From JBFWVD01 sp050246915 (GTDB taxonomy: Bacteria > Actinomycetota > Acidimicrobiia > Acidimicrobiales > Ilumatobacteraceae): DNA of 64,000 nt. Below are positions 17,713 through 26,771 of this stretch, in pieces. The position numbers and the translations under genes are program-made. The notes under the pieces are model-generated. The model did not search any database, was not told the DNA's origin, and was given only the letters and a program-made list of their open reading frames with translations. The stretch covers positions 18,078 to 82,077 of the forward strand of contig JBFWVD010000018.1 of assembly GCA_050246915.1 (NCBI GenBank). Reading direction: 5' to 3'. Position 1 is the stretch's first letter, and the number at the start of each line of letters is the position of its first letter.

Positions 17713-18884
17713 CGGGCGATCTCGTCCTGCCAACGCTTGTCGATCTCGGGCACGCGCGCGGCAGGGAGCTCGACGAGCGACGAACCGAACTGGTCGAGAC
17801 GATGCGGCGTCGCTCTCGATGGGCTGAACGATGATGCATCTGCACCGAGCCGACTCAGATCCAAGACCGTCGGGATGCCGACCTTGTCGAACTTCGCTGC
17901 TTGCAGCGCGGGAGACAGCATCAGATTGGCAACGACCTGCGCGCCCTCTGGGCTCGATGCGTTGGATGCAATGGCCAAGAAGCTGACGTTCTGCAACGTT
18001 CCGGTGGACATCACATACGGGCGCACCGTATCCGGGAAGCTTCCTGTCGTGACTGCGGTGTCGACAAAGTTCGGGTTGTAGCTCATGGCCAGATCCACTT
18101 CGCCGCTGCTGAACAGACGCTCGAGCTCTGCCTCATCCTTGGCGTAGGTGTTCCCGCTCTCCCACAGGTACGGCCGGATGTCGCCGAGCAGCGCGAACGC
18201 CTTCTCTTCACCGAGAGCCTGCACCGCTTGGCGCACGAATGCCGATCCGGTGAAGTCGGGCGGTGCCGGGTAGGTGACGCGTCCGGGATGCTCGCGCACG
18301 TACTGCGCCAACTCCGTGAAGTCCTTGGGTGGGGCATCGACCTTTGCCGTGTCGTAGGCAAAGACAAACGCAGCTCGACTCCACGGGGCCTCTTGGCCCT
18401 CGGTCGCTACCCCGAAGTCGCTGGTGAGCGTAGGGTCGTTCGGGTCCAGATAGATGTTGTTGGGGAGCTGACCGGCCCAGTTCGTGAGCCACAATCCAGC
18501 GGCCTTTCCCTGCTCGAAGTTCTTGCCGTTCACCCACAGCAGGTCCACTGCGCCGCCGTCGTTCTTGCCTGCGTCGCGCTCGGCGGCGATGCGCGCAATG
18601 GCGGTTGCGGTGTCGTCGATCGGTACCCGTTGGAGTGTCACGCCCTGCGCTGCCGCGGCGGGCACCACGTCGTCATCGATGTAGCGATTGAGCGCCTCCT
18701 CGCCGCCCCACATCCACAGCTTCACGGTCTGACCCTTGGCCTTGCTGGCGATCGTGCTCCACGCAGCAGCGCTTCCGTCCTTCGCCGGCGATGCACCGTT
18801 GTTGAGAGCGAGTGTCGCCGCGCCGACGCCGAGCGCCGCGACAGCGACAGCGATGACCCAACGAGCTGAGATGGAGCGGCTCAT
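17709..18884 (-). CDS. ABC importer substrate-binding protein, YnjB family
   Basis: A 391-residue extracellular binding protein with a membrane-spanning or uncleaved signal segment (WVIAVAVAALGVGAATLAL). The order of conserved segments (KLWMWGGEEALNRYID, then ERDAGKNDGGAVDLLWVNG, then APWSRAAFVFAYD, then TYPAPPDFTGSAF) fits the YnjB family as I remember it. The ligand is unknown across the family. It is co-transcribed behind the anti-sigma factor gene with an ATGA overlap, so expression is likely under the adjacent ECF sigma factor. Confidence 0.86.
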   Translation of the reverse strand: MSRSISARWVIAVAVAALGVGAATLALNNGASPAKDGSAAAWSTIASKAKGQTVKLWMWGGEEALNRYIDDDVVPAAAAQGVTLQRVPIDDTATAIARIAAERDAGKNDGGAVDLLWVNGKNFEQGKAAGLWLTNWAGQLPNNIYLDPNDPTLTSDFGVATEGQEAPWSRAAFVFAYDTAKVDAPPKDFTELAQYVREHPGRVTYPAPPDFTGSAFVRQAVQALGEEKAFALLGDIRPYLWESGNTYAKDEAELERLFSSGEVDLAMSYNPNFVDTAVTTGSFPDTVRPYVMSTGTLQNVSFLAIASNASSPEGAQVVANLMLSPALQAAKFDKVGIPTVLDLSRLGADASSFSPSRATPHRLDQFGSSLVELPAARVPEIDKRWQDEIAR

Positions 18885-19093
18885 GCCCGGCCGCCGTTGC
18901 TGGCGATGCGATTGATGACGTCATCGACAACCGACGGCTGAGGGGGAGGTGAGTCCCGTGCGAGCACCTTGAGCTCGTCGATCGTGGAGCGAAGGGCAGC
19001 GAGCACCTGAGTGCAACGGCGGCAACCGGCGAGGTGTCGACTGAAGCGGGCTTCATCCATCGCGGAGAGCCCGCCGTCGAGATGATCACTCAT
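18881..19093 (-). CDS. Zinc-finger anti-sigma factor (ZAS type)
   Basis: A 70-residue protein with the H-x3-C-x2-C anti-sigma zinc motif (HLAGCRRC) after a short helix, the signature of ZAS proteins such as RsrA. It has no membrane segment, so it is cytoplasmic. I chose the ATG at 19093, which gives the family N-terminus; a 20-residue longer start exists. It diverges from the ECF sigma gene by about 70 bp and heads the operon of the YnjB-like importer. Thiol-disulfide redox sensing is likely given the motif and the redox genes it precedes, but this is inference. Confidence 0.82.
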   Translation of the reverse strand: MSDHLDGGLSAMDEARFSRHLAGCRRCTQVLAALRSTIDELKVLARDSPPPQPSVVDDVINRIASNGGRA

Positions 19094-19162
19094 GCGCTTT
19101 CGAGTGGAGCGACAGCTACCGTTGCGGAGCATGGACCACGGAGTCATGACCACTTCGATGCC

Positions 19163-19726
19163 ATGACCGGTCCAGAGGATTCAGAATTCTCACACGAGTT
19201 GTTGACGCAAGCGGCCAGCGGTGACGTCGAGGCGTTCGCCACGTTCGTCCGCACCCATGAGCGCCGTGTGGCGGTGATCATCGGCCGCATCCTCGACGAT
19301 CCCCGAGATGTGGCCGAGGCGACGCAGGACGCCTTCGTCCAGGCGTGGAGGAGTCTCGGTTCTTTCCGCGGTGATGCCGCGGTGTCCACCTGGCTCTACC
19401 GCATCGCCACGAATGCCGCCTTGATGCGTGTGCGGAAGCGCTCCCTCCGCACCGTGAACATCGAAGACGCCGTTCACGAACGACCGCTCGACATCGATGC
19501 CCGAACCTCATCGGATGGCATGACCGCCGAGCGTGTTGCTGCGGTGCGTGCGGCTCTGTCGCGGCTGCCGGCCGATCAGCGCGCCGCTGTTGTGCTGCGT
19601 GACATCGAGGGCTTCTCGACGTCGGAGGCAGCGCAGATGCTCGACATCCCCGAGCCTGCTCTCAAGACGAGGCTGCACCGCGGTCGCATGCGTCTGCGCG
19701 TGCTGCTCGCCGATCAACACGCCTGA
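19163..19726 (+). CDS. ECF RNA polymerase sigma factor
   Basis: A 187-residue group IV sigma factor. Region 2 includes HERRVAVIIGRILDDPRDVAEATQDAFVQAW and region 4 includes RLPADQRAAVVLRDIEGFSTSEAAQML followed by ALKTRLHRGRMRLR. The ATG at 19163 gives a normal N-terminus; the longer frame from 19034 would run through the opposing anti-sigma gene. It is divergent from the zinc anti-sigma factor, which is the likely partner. By analogy to SigR/RsrA-like pairs it probably transcribes the cluster in response to oxidative or thiol stress. Confidence 0.86.
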   Translation: MTGPEDSEFSHELLTQAASGDVEAFATFVRTHERRVAVIIGRILDDPRDVAEATQDAFVQAWRSLGSFRGDAAVSTWLYRIATNAALMRVRKRSLRTVNIEDAVHERPLDIDARTSSDGMTAERVAAVRAALSRLPADQRAAVVLRDIEGFSTSEAAQMLDIPEPALKTRLHRGRMRLRVLLADQHA

Positions 19727-19755
19727 TCGCGATCGGCGCAATTGGCAGACCTCGG

Positions 19756-20856
19756 TCAGCGGTCGCTCGGCACGGCACTCGACCACAGATCGAGCGCAGT
19801 GGCAACCGCAGCGGCGCGGCCGCGCACACCGAGCTTGCGATAGATGTTGTCGAGGTGCTTCTTCACGGTGCCGGGCGAGATGAACAGCTGTGCTCCGATG
19901 GCAGCGTTCGTTGCACCGGTGATGACGAGGTGCATGATGTCGGCTTCGCGGGGGCTGAGCGCCAGAGCCTGCAGCGAGTCGACCGACGGCTCCTCGACTC
20001 GATGGTGATGCAACACGATCGCGTCGGGTTCCACGTCGCCGGGCACGAAGCGGGCCAAGAGCCGCTCCCCACGTCGTTCCACCACCAGCGGTTCCAACGG
20101 CTCGGTGGGATCGCGGCCCTCGCTGCGCGCTGCTCGCTTCGATCGTTCACGCTCGAGCCAGATCTCCATGGCAGATGGGAGCGCACCCGGCCGTGGTGGT
20201 GGACCGAAGAACGACGCCAGCAGACCCGAGGAGTCGGTGGCATCGTCACCGATCTCGTCGAGGACCACGAGCCTCCCTTGGTTGTCGGCCATGGCGTCGC
20301 GGGCCGTGTCGAACAGCGATTGCAGACGTTCACGTTCGCACAGCAGCCGATACTGCTGTCCGAGGATCGGCCGGAGCGCGTTCATGGCGTCGCGGTCGGC
20401 ATCGGTGAAGTTCCTCGCGTAGCGGTTCACGGCGAGGCCCACCATGACTGGTCGCACGGCGGGAAGGCTGATGGCCATCTGGTCTTCGATGCCGAGCGGT
20501 CCGAAGACCAGGTCGTACAACTCGGAGGCGTGGAACTGCTCGACGGTGAGCAACTCGCTGATGGCGTGCGCGGTGCCGTCGCCGGTGGCGAGGAAGTTCG
20601 CCACGAGCGGATGACCGAGCGGATCGCGCTCCATGAGCGCATATGCCTCGGGGGAGTACTCGATGGCCGGTCGACTGTCGACGATCATCCGGGCGCGGCC
20701 CGGATCGATCAGATTGAAGGTGGTCACCTCGGAGTGGACCACGAGGTCGATCGCTTCGATCGCCGCCATGGGGAACGCATCGACCGAGCCGACCTCGCTC
20801 AGGCGATCGACGGCGATCAGCAGTTGTCGCATGGTGGCTTCGGGCAGCCCGTGCAT
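19756..20856 (-). CDS. LuxR-family transcriptional regulator with N-terminal sensory domain
   Basis: A protein of about 366 residues. The C-terminus is a LuxR/NarL helix-turn-helix (LSPREADIMHLVITGATNAAIGAQLFISPGTVKKHLDNIYRKLGV). The first 200 residues look like a GAF-type sensor (AAIEAIDLVVHSEVTTFNLID). The start may be ATG 20856 or the ATG at 20892. It lies tail-to-tail with the ECF sigma gene and upstream of a 315-bp divergent region shared with the amidase. The ligand is unknown. Confidence 0.83.
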   Translation of the reverse strand: MHGLPEATMRQLLIAVDRLSEVGSVDAFPMAAIEAIDLVVHSEVTTFNLIDPGRARMIVDSRPAIEYSPEAYALMERDPLGHPLVANFLATGDGTAHAISELLTVEQFHASELYDLVFGPLGIEDQMAISLPAVRPVMVGLAVNRYARNFTDADRDAMNALRPILGQQYRLLCERERLQSLFDTARDAMADNQGRLVVLDEIGDDATDSSGLLASFFGPPPRPGALPSAMEIWLERERSKRAARSEGRDPTEPLEPLVVERRGERLLARFVPGDVEPDAIVLHHHRVEEPSVDSLQALALSPREADIMHLVITGATNAAIGAQLFISPGTVKKHLDNIYRKLGVRGRAAAVATALDLWSSAVPSDR

Positions 20857-20892
20857 CGAGATCACCGTAGGTGCGGAACACCGATGGCTCAC

Positions 20893-21207
20893 AGTCCTAC
20901 GGGTCGATCGAATACGCCGTTTGGGGGTGGCGTCTCGCGAGGGACAACGGGAGCATGTACTCGGCGGCTTCCAGACGGGGCCGCGTGTTGAGGATCGTGT
21001 CCGCTCGACGTCGGGCGAGACGATGGCGCTGGGCGACGTCGTCGTGGGCGAGAGTGAGGGCTCCTCGGTGCGTCACCCCGCCTGGACCCGCTTGGGCGTC
21101 TCCACTCGCGTCGATGCCCGCCCCGTCCGTCGCTGCGCACCCGACAGGTACTGTCGCGTCGTGGCTGATCGTAGTGACGGCGCGCGTCTGGGGAGACGGG
21201 GGACGAG
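20893..21207. other. Divergent intergenic region between LuxR regulator and amidase
   Basis: A stretch of 315 bases between the LuxR-type gene and the amidase gene, which point away from each other. It must hold both promoters. I see no clear -35/-10 pair, palindrome, RNA gene or protein frame with a ribosome site. Only the end is informative: a GGGGGAC ribosome site sits just before the amidase ATG. Confidence 0.5.
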
Positions 21208-22704
21208 ATGGCAGACGTTGAACTTGCGTGGACCTCGGCCTGGCGACTGCGGGAGTTGATCGGTTCGGGGGAGATCTCGCCCGTGGAGGTCATCGATAGC
21301 TGCCTGGCTCGCATCGAAGCGATCGAGCCTCATCTGCACTCCTTGGTCACGGTGGACGCCGAACAGGCGCGAGCTCAAGCGAAGGTCGCCGCTGACGCGG
21401 TGACGAAACGTCAGCCGCTCGGCCCACTGCACGGAGTGCCCGTGGCGTTGAAGGACGAATTGTGGACGCAGGGCATCGCGTCCACCGGCGGATCGGCGTT
21501 GTTCAGCCGTTTCGTGCCGACCCGCGACGGCACCGTTGCCGAGCGTCTGCGGGCGGCCGGCGCCATCATCGTCGCCAAGTCGGCGTTACCCGAGTTCGCC
21601 ACGTGGCCGCGGACCAAGACCCGACTCGGCCCGGAGACGGTGAACCCCTGGGACGATCAGCGCATCCCCGGGGCGTCCAGCGGCGGTTCCGCGGCGGCGG
21701 TCGCGGCAGGGCTGTTCCCGATTGCGATCGGATCCGACGGGGGCGGATCGATCCGCATCCCGTCAGCACTCTGCGGCGTGTTCGGGATGTTCCCCACCCC
21801 CGGATCGGTGCCTTGCTACGGCAGCTTCAGCTACGCAACGGGCGGGAGCATGGGTCCGATCACGCGAGACGTGCGCGATGCGGCGCTGGTCCATGCCGTC
21901 ATCGCCGGTCCCGACGATCGCGATGGTTGGGCGTTGACTACTGCATCGGTGGATCCTCGGCGGACGCTCGATGACGGGGTCGCCGGAGTGCGCATCGGAT
22001 GGTCGCGTGATTTCGGTCGCGTGATCGTGCAGTCGGGAATCGGCGAGTTGGTCGAACAGGCGGTGGCCTTGCTCGCGTCGAGCGGTGCGCAGGTGGACGA
22101 GATCCGAACGCTCATCGAGCATCCGTGGGGCGAGGCCGAGGGCATGGCCATGATCCAGTCGGTGGTGGAGGGACAGCAGTGGGACGACGCGTGGGATCCG
22201 GCCGACGTTCCGAGCACCGCTGACGAGGAAGCGTGGCTGTGGTCGCTGTTCGCGTCCGGGACACCGGTGCTCGAGAACGAACGATTCCGGAAGTTCTGCC
22301 TCGACCACGTCGATCTGTTGGCGCCCAACAACAAGTTGCTGATGAGCTACAGCGGCCCGACCGATGACCCTGAGGCAACAGCGCGCTATGAGCGCATGTC
22401 CTTGCAGCTGTTGGGCCTCCTCGAGCGATATGACGTGGTCTGCTCACCGACGATGGCGGTCGTCGCTCCACTGATCCCATCGGGATGGGCTGCCCCGTAT
22501 GCCGATTCGTACATGGGTACGAACTTCACGTTCATCGCCAATACGTTGGGATGTCCCGCCGCGTCGATTCCGTGCGGGTTCGTCGACGGGTTGCCGGTCG
22601 CGATGCAGATCATCGGGCGACCCGGTGACGAGGCGAATGTGCTGCGCGTCTGTCGCGCCTACGAGGCGGCGCGGCCGGCTTTTCCGCGACCTCCCTTGGG
22701 GTAA
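21208..22704 (+). CDS. Amidase-signature family hydrolase
   Basis: A 498-residue amidase with all three catalytic elements of the Ser-cisSer-Lys triad: Lys in VALKDE, the cis-Ser in GASSGGSAAAVAAG and the nucleophile Ser in GSDGGGSIRIPSA. The start ATG has a strong GGGGGAC site. Family members hydrolyse amides to acids and ammonia, in roles from nutrient use to GatA-like transamidation; with no gatB/gatC here it is a stand-alone enzyme. Its last 46 bases overlap an opposing small membrane-protein gene. Confidence 0.88.
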   Translation: MADVELAWTSAWRLRELIGSGEISPVEVIDSCLARIEAIEPHLHSLVTVDAEQARAQAKVAADAVTKRQPLGPLHGVPVALKDELWTQGIASTGGSALFSRFVPTRDGTVAERLRAAGAIIVAKSALPEFATWPRTKTRLGPETVNPWDDQRIPGASSGGSAAAVAAGLFPIAIGSDGGGSIRIPSALCGVFGMFPTPGSVPCYGSFSYATGGSMGPITRDVRDAALVHAVIAGPDDRDGWALTTASVDPRRTLDDGVAGVRIGWSRDFGRVIVQSGIGELVEQAVALLASSGAQVDEIRTLIEHPWGEAEGMAMIQSVVEGQQWDDAWDPADVPSTADEEAWLWSLFASGTPVLENERFRKFCLDHVDLLAPNNKLLMSYSGPTDDPEATARYERMSLQLLGLLERYDVVCSPTMAVVAPLIPSGWAAPYADSYMGTNFTFIANTLGCPAASIPCGFVDGLPVAMQIIGRPGDEANVLRVCRAYEAARPAFPRPPLG

Positions 22705-23033
22705 GTCGGGCGCTGACGGCCACAGCGCCACACTAACATCGCCGCGTAGTAGGCGATGTGGACGACGAAGAGCCACAGGCACCAGCGTGGGAACTCTCGG
22801 GTCAAGATGAGCAACAGTGCGACGACGATGGCGATGGCGAGCGCTTCTTGCAGCACGAAATGTCGCCACGACGCCCGCAGCTGAGATCTCGCTCGATCCC
22901 AACGCCATGCCCGTGGTCGATCGCTCGACGCGACCTCGGCCTCGGTCCGCAGGGCGATCGGACTGGGTGGTGCGGGACTCCTCGTCGGTGCAAGGTGCCT
23001 CGTCGATTCGGGGCGCGGCGATGCTCCACCCAT
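22659..23033 (-). CDS. Small two-helix membrane protein, function unknown
   Basis: A 124-residue frame with a basic N-terminal half and two hydrophobic segments (EALAIAIVVALLLILT, and LWLFVVHIAYYAAMLVW), ending in a Lys/Arg-rich tail. I do not recognise a family. The start at ATG 23033 has no strong ribosome site. It overlaps the end of the amidase gene tail-to-tail by 46 bp. The membrane segments favour a real gene, but with moderate certainty. Confidence 0.5.
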   Translation of the reverse strand: MGGASPRPESTRHLAPTRSPAPPSPIALRTEAEVASSDRPRAWRWDRARSQLRASWRHFVLQEALAIAIVVALLLILTREFPRWCLWLFVVHIAYYAAMLVWRCGRQRPTYPKGGRGKAGRAAS

Positions 23034-23206
23034 GACTTCGTATCGGCGGAATCCTGTCCGAGCCTGAGCGCCTGGCATCGGCGGGACCCCTCAGACAGTC
23101 ATGACGGACATCGGCCAATGTCATTGTTGAACGGCGGCCGTGACGGTACTGTCAGGTGTTGGCGACGGGGGCACGTGGGTGCGCTCGATGTACGTGGGGG
23201 TTCGCG

Positions 23207-24199
23207 ATGAAGGTTCCGTTCACCTGGAGGCCAACGGGCTGGTTCATGATCGGCTTCTCGGCCGAGTTCGAACCCGGGAAGGTCAAGCCGCTCAAGTACT
23301 TCGGTCAGGACCTCGTGGCCTATCGGACCGAGGACGGCAAGCTGAACGTGCTCGACGCCCACTGCCCGCATCTCGGCGCCCATCTCGGTCATCGTGGCAA
23401 GGTCAATGGTGATTGCGTGGAGTGCCCGTACCACGGATGGGGGTTCGGTCCCGACGGGGTCAACAAGTACATCCCGTACGAGGATCGACCCAATGTCTCG
23501 AAGTCGTTGCGGTCATGGCCGGTACAGGAGCAGCACGAGTGGGTCTTCATGTGGCACGACCCTGCGGGCGGCCCGCCACGTTGGGAGATGCCATCGGTCT
23601 GGGAGTTCGATGACGTCAAGGCCGATCCGTCGCAGTTCTACCGCGGCTATCCAGAGTTGTCGGTGAAGTATCCGGGCGAGCCGGTGCATCCCCAGATCCC
23701 ACTCGAGAACGGACCCGACACCGAGCATTTCCACTACGTGCACAACGCCACTGTGCATCCGCGGTTGTTGGAGTACTCCACCGAGGGGCCGATCTGGCGG
23801 ACGAAGGCCGGATGGCCGATTCCGACCGAGGACGGTGGCGAGCGGTTCGCTCTGATGATCTACGGCCACACGTGCGGCGTGGGTGGGAGCTTCACCCGAT
23901 TCGAGGGCTCGGCGAGGTATCGGCTGGCGTTCTTCACCACACCGGTGGACGAGGGCACCTCGGATATGTGGTACACGATCTGGTGGCCGCGTGACGAAGG
24001 CGACGATTCCGTGGTGGTGCCTGAGCATCATCGCGAGCGAGCCACCAAGGACTATCTCATCACCTTGTGGGACGACCTCGAGATCTGGCGCTATCAGGTG
24101 TACGTGGAGAACCCGGCGCTGGCGCAGCAAGACGCCAAGCCATACGGCACGCTACGCAAGTGGGCCCGACAGTTCTATGAGGTCGAGCCCACCGCCTGA
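23207..24199 (+). CDS. Rieske non-heme iron oxygenase, KshA-like
   Basis: A 330-residue oxygenase. The Rieske cluster ligands are Cys53, His55, Cys73 and His76 (C-P-H then C-P-Y-H). The mononuclear iron site is in GPDTEHFHYVHNATVH. The short length and this layout resemble 3-ketosteroid 9-alpha-hydroxylase KshA rather than ring-hydroxylating dioxygenases. It would need a separate reductase, not present here. The ATG at 23207 follows a GTGGGGG site. Together with the KstD-like flavoprotein 4 kb away it suggests sterol or other cyclic terpenoid breakdown; the actual substrate is inference. Confidence 0.85.
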   Translation: MKVPFTWRPTGWFMIGFSAEFEPGKVKPLKYFGQDLVAYRTEDGKLNVLDAHCPHLGAHLGHRGKVNGDCVECPYHGWGFGPDGVNKYIPYEDRPNVSKSLRSWPVQEQHEWVFMWHDPAGGPPRWEMPSVWEFDDVKADPSQFYRGYPELSVKYPGEPVHPQIPLENGPDTEHFHYVHNATVHPRLLEYSTEGPIWRTKAGWPIPTEDGGERFALMIYGHTCGVGGSFTRFEGSARYRLAFFTTPVDEGTSDMWYTIWWPRDEGDDSVVVPEHHRERATKDYLITLWDDLEIWRYQVYVENPALAQQDAKPYGTLRKWARQFYEVEPTA

Positions 24200-24248
24200 G
24201 CGAAAGCAAGGTCGATTGACGTTCGCACGGCTGAGGCGCCGAGTCGTT

Positions 24249-25811
24249 TCAGTCGGCGCGACGTTCGCGGCCGGGCAGCCAGATCGCTGCGACGGCCAGT
24301 CCGATGGCACAGAACCCGATCGCCATGATCATGGCGATGTGCATGGCGGACGTGAACGAATCAGACGTGATGGCGAAGAGGCGATCGCCGGCATCGCCAC
24401 CGAGATCGGTGGCGAGCCTGGCCGCGCTGGCGACGGAGCGTCCGGCCGTTTCGATGGTGGCACCGTCGAATCCCGCCTCCGTGGCCCGGTCGCGCAGTTC
24501 GCTGCGGTAGGTGGTCGAGAAGATCGAACCCGATATGGCGATGCCGAAGGCCATGGCCGATTGACGCAGTGTGCTGTTCGCTCCGGAAGCAACACCGGAC
24601 TTCTCGCGGGGAACCGACTCCATCACCGACGCGATGCACTGTGAGAACACGACGGACTGCCCGCCGTTGAAGATCAGCAGATACGCCATGGCGATCCAGT
24701 AGCCCTGACTGGCGTCGTAGAACAGGAACAAGATGGCGCCGGCCATCTGCAACAACAGGCCGCAGATGACGAGACGCTTGCGGCCGATGCGCCCGGCGAG
24801 CGGAGCAGAACACAGGCCACCGACCGCTCCGATGGCAGCGAACGGGATGAGTCGGATGCCAGCTTCATACGGGGAGTAGCCGAGGATCGATTGCAGGAGT
24901 TGCACGAACAGGAAGTTGGTTCCTGCCCACGCCGCGACCATGCCCATGTTGGCTCCGCCGGCAGCGGAGAAGCCGGGGATGGTGAAGAAGTGCATGTCGA
25001 TCATGGGCGTGGGGGTGTGCAACTCCCACCACACGAACCCGATGCCGGCAATCACCGCGACGGCGTACGCGCCCAGCACCGGTGACGACGTCCAACCGTG
25101 ATCGGGGCCGCTGATCGTGGCCCACAGCACCGCGCTCATCGCCGCGATCGAGAGCACTGCACCGAGAGGGTCGAGCGCGCCGGGGTTGGGGTCCTTGGAC
25201 TCGGGTACGAGCATCGGGAGCAACGCCACGAGGCACAGTGCGAAGGGGACGTTGATGAAGAAGACCGAACCCCACCAGAAGTGCTCGAGCAAGACTCCGC
25301 CGATCACCGGCCCGATGGCCACACCGACGGTGGAGACCGCGGCCCAGATGCCAATTGCCCGGCCGCGTTCTCGCGGATCGTGGAACAGGTTGGTGATGAT
25401 GGACAAACTCGCCGGCGTGAGGAAGGCACCGCACACGCCCATCGCGCCACGGCACCAGATCAGCATGGTGGACGAGTCCGAGAACGCTGCGACCCCGGAG
25501 CTGACGCCGAACAGCAGCGTGCCCCAGAACATCGAACGACGTCGTCCGAAGCGATCCCCGAGGCTCCCGGCGGTGAGCATCAAACCGGCGTAGGCGAGCA
25601 CGTAGGCGTCGATGATCCACTGCAGATCCGAGGTCGTGGCGCCCAGATCACGCGACAGCGCTGGCAGGGCGATGTTGAGCACCGAGTTGTCGAGGCTCAC
25701 GATCACCAGGCCGAGGCACACCACGAACAGCGCGGCATACGGACGCGCCACTTGGCCGGGTGCGTTGGTGCCAGCAGTGGCGGTGTCAGGGCTTGGGAGA
25801 TCGTCGAGCAC
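24249..25811 (-). CDS. MFS drug/efflux transporter, EmrB/QacA (14-TM) type
   Basis: A 520-residue transporter with about 14 hydrophobic segments. It has the motif A loop GSLGDRFGRRR and the motif C-like GPVIGGVLLEHF segment, typical of proton-coupled DHA2 exporters. The GTG start at 25811 follows a strong GAGGAG site 6 nt away. It is followed on the same strand by nothing close, and the GntR-type regulator gene upstream (60 bp) points the same way and may control it. Substrate unknown. Confidence 0.88.
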   Translation of the reverse strand: MLDDLPSPDTATAGTNAPGQVARPYAALFVVCLGLVIVSLDNSVLNIALPALSRDLGATTSDLQWIIDAYVLAYAGLMLTAGSLGDRFGRRRSMFWGTLLFGVSSGVAAFSDSSTMLIWCRGAMGVCGAFLTPASLSIITNLFHDPRERGRAIGIWAAVSTVGVAIGPVIGGVLLEHFWWGSVFFINVPFALCLVALLPMLVPESKDPNPGALDPLGAVLSIAAMSAVLWATISGPDHGWTSSPVLGAYAVAVIAGIGFVWWELHTPTPMIDMHFFTIPGFSAAGGANMGMVAAWAGTNFLFVQLLQSILGYSPYEAGIRLIPFAAIGAVGGLCSAPLAGRIGRKRLVICGLLLQMAGAILFLFYDASQGYWIAMAYLLIFNGGQSVVFSQCIASVMESVPREKSGVASGANSTLRQSAMAFGIAISGSIFSTTYRSELRDRATEAGFDGATIETAGRSVASAARLATDLGGDAGDRLFAITSDSFTSAMHIAMIMAIGFCAIGLAVAAIWLPGRERRAD

Positions 25812-25871
25812 CTAGGGCTCCTCGCACCGGGGACCCGGTCACCGTAGCGACATAGCCGAGGTCAATAAGAC

Positions 25872-26657
25872 TCAGTCGATGACTTCGATGATGCCTTGCT
25901 CGCCGTAGTGCGCCAGTAGCTGCTCACCGGCCTGCTGCATGTGGGTGCGCCAGTACTGCTCGGCCCGTTTCCCGTCCCCGGCCGCGATGAGGTCGACGAG
26001 CTTGCGATGGGCTCGCTCCGCGTTGCGTTTCCAGTCCTCATGGTCGGTCCACGTGGCGACGACGCGCTGCGCGTGGCGTTGCGAGATCTGCTCGAGCGCT
26101 CCGGCCACAACTGCCAAGGTGGCGTTGCCGGAGAGCTCCACGAGTTGGGTGTGGAACCGCCAGGCCACGAGAGGGAACGCCGACTCCTCCATGTCGATGG
26201 CGGCCAGTTCCTCATCGAGCGTCGCTCGCAATGCATCGATCTCCTCGACGGACGCGTTCTCGGCGGCGAGTCGAGCAGCGGGGGGCTCGAAGATCGAGCG
26301 TGCTTGGTAGATGTCGGCCAAGGTGGCGCCGCGCATGTGCAGCAAGGTGGTGACGCTCCTCACCGCGAGCGACGCATCGGGGAGACGGACCCGGGCTCCG
26401 CGGTGCGAGCCCCGACGGATCGTCAGGAGCTGCTCCTGCTCGAGGAGCCGGAGCGCCTCTCGCATGGTCGGACGAGAGATCTGGTACTCCTCGATGAGCT
26501 CGGCCTCGCGGATCGAGTGGCCCACCGCGTATTCGCCCGAGAGGATCTTGTGCCGCATGTCCGAAGCGATCAGCTCGGCGATCTTCGGAACCCGCAAGGG
26601 GTCGGGCGCCGGCTGTTTCGAAGCGCTCTTCGCGGTTTGCGATGAAGGTGGGGGCAT
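25872..26657 (-). CDS. GntR-family regulator with FCD ligand domain
   Basis: A 261-residue regulator. The N-terminal winged helix includes KILSGEYAVGHSIREAELIEEYQISRPTMREALRLLE, and a FadR C-terminal (FCD) helical domain follows, with the typical RSIFEPPAARLAA and WRFHTQLVELSGN segments. These usually sense organic acids or acyl-CoA and repress catabolic or transport genes. The ATG at 26657 has a GGAAGG site. It is directly upstream of the MFS exporter on the same strand and divergent from a hypothetical gene. Confidence 0.87.
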   Translation of the reverse strand: MPPPSSQTAKSASKQPAPDPLRVPKIAELIASDMRHKILSGEYAVGHSIREAELIEEYQISRPTMREALRLLEQEQLLTIRRGSHRGARVRLPDASLAVRSVTTLLHMRGATLADIYQARSIFEPPAARLAAENASVEEIDALRATLDEELAAIDMEESAFPLVAWRFHTQLVELSGNATLAVVAGALEQISQRHAQRVVATWTDHEDWKRNAERAHRKLVDLIAAGDGKRAEQYWRTHMQQAGEQLLAHYGEQGIIEVID

Positions 26658-26771
26658 GGGCCTTCCTGGGCAGCGGTTCCCCAGACTCTATTGACTGACC
26701 TCGATGAGTGGTGCCCTCGGCAACCCGGCAGCTCGGGTGTTGACGTGGCCGTGGCGCTGCCAAGATTGGGT

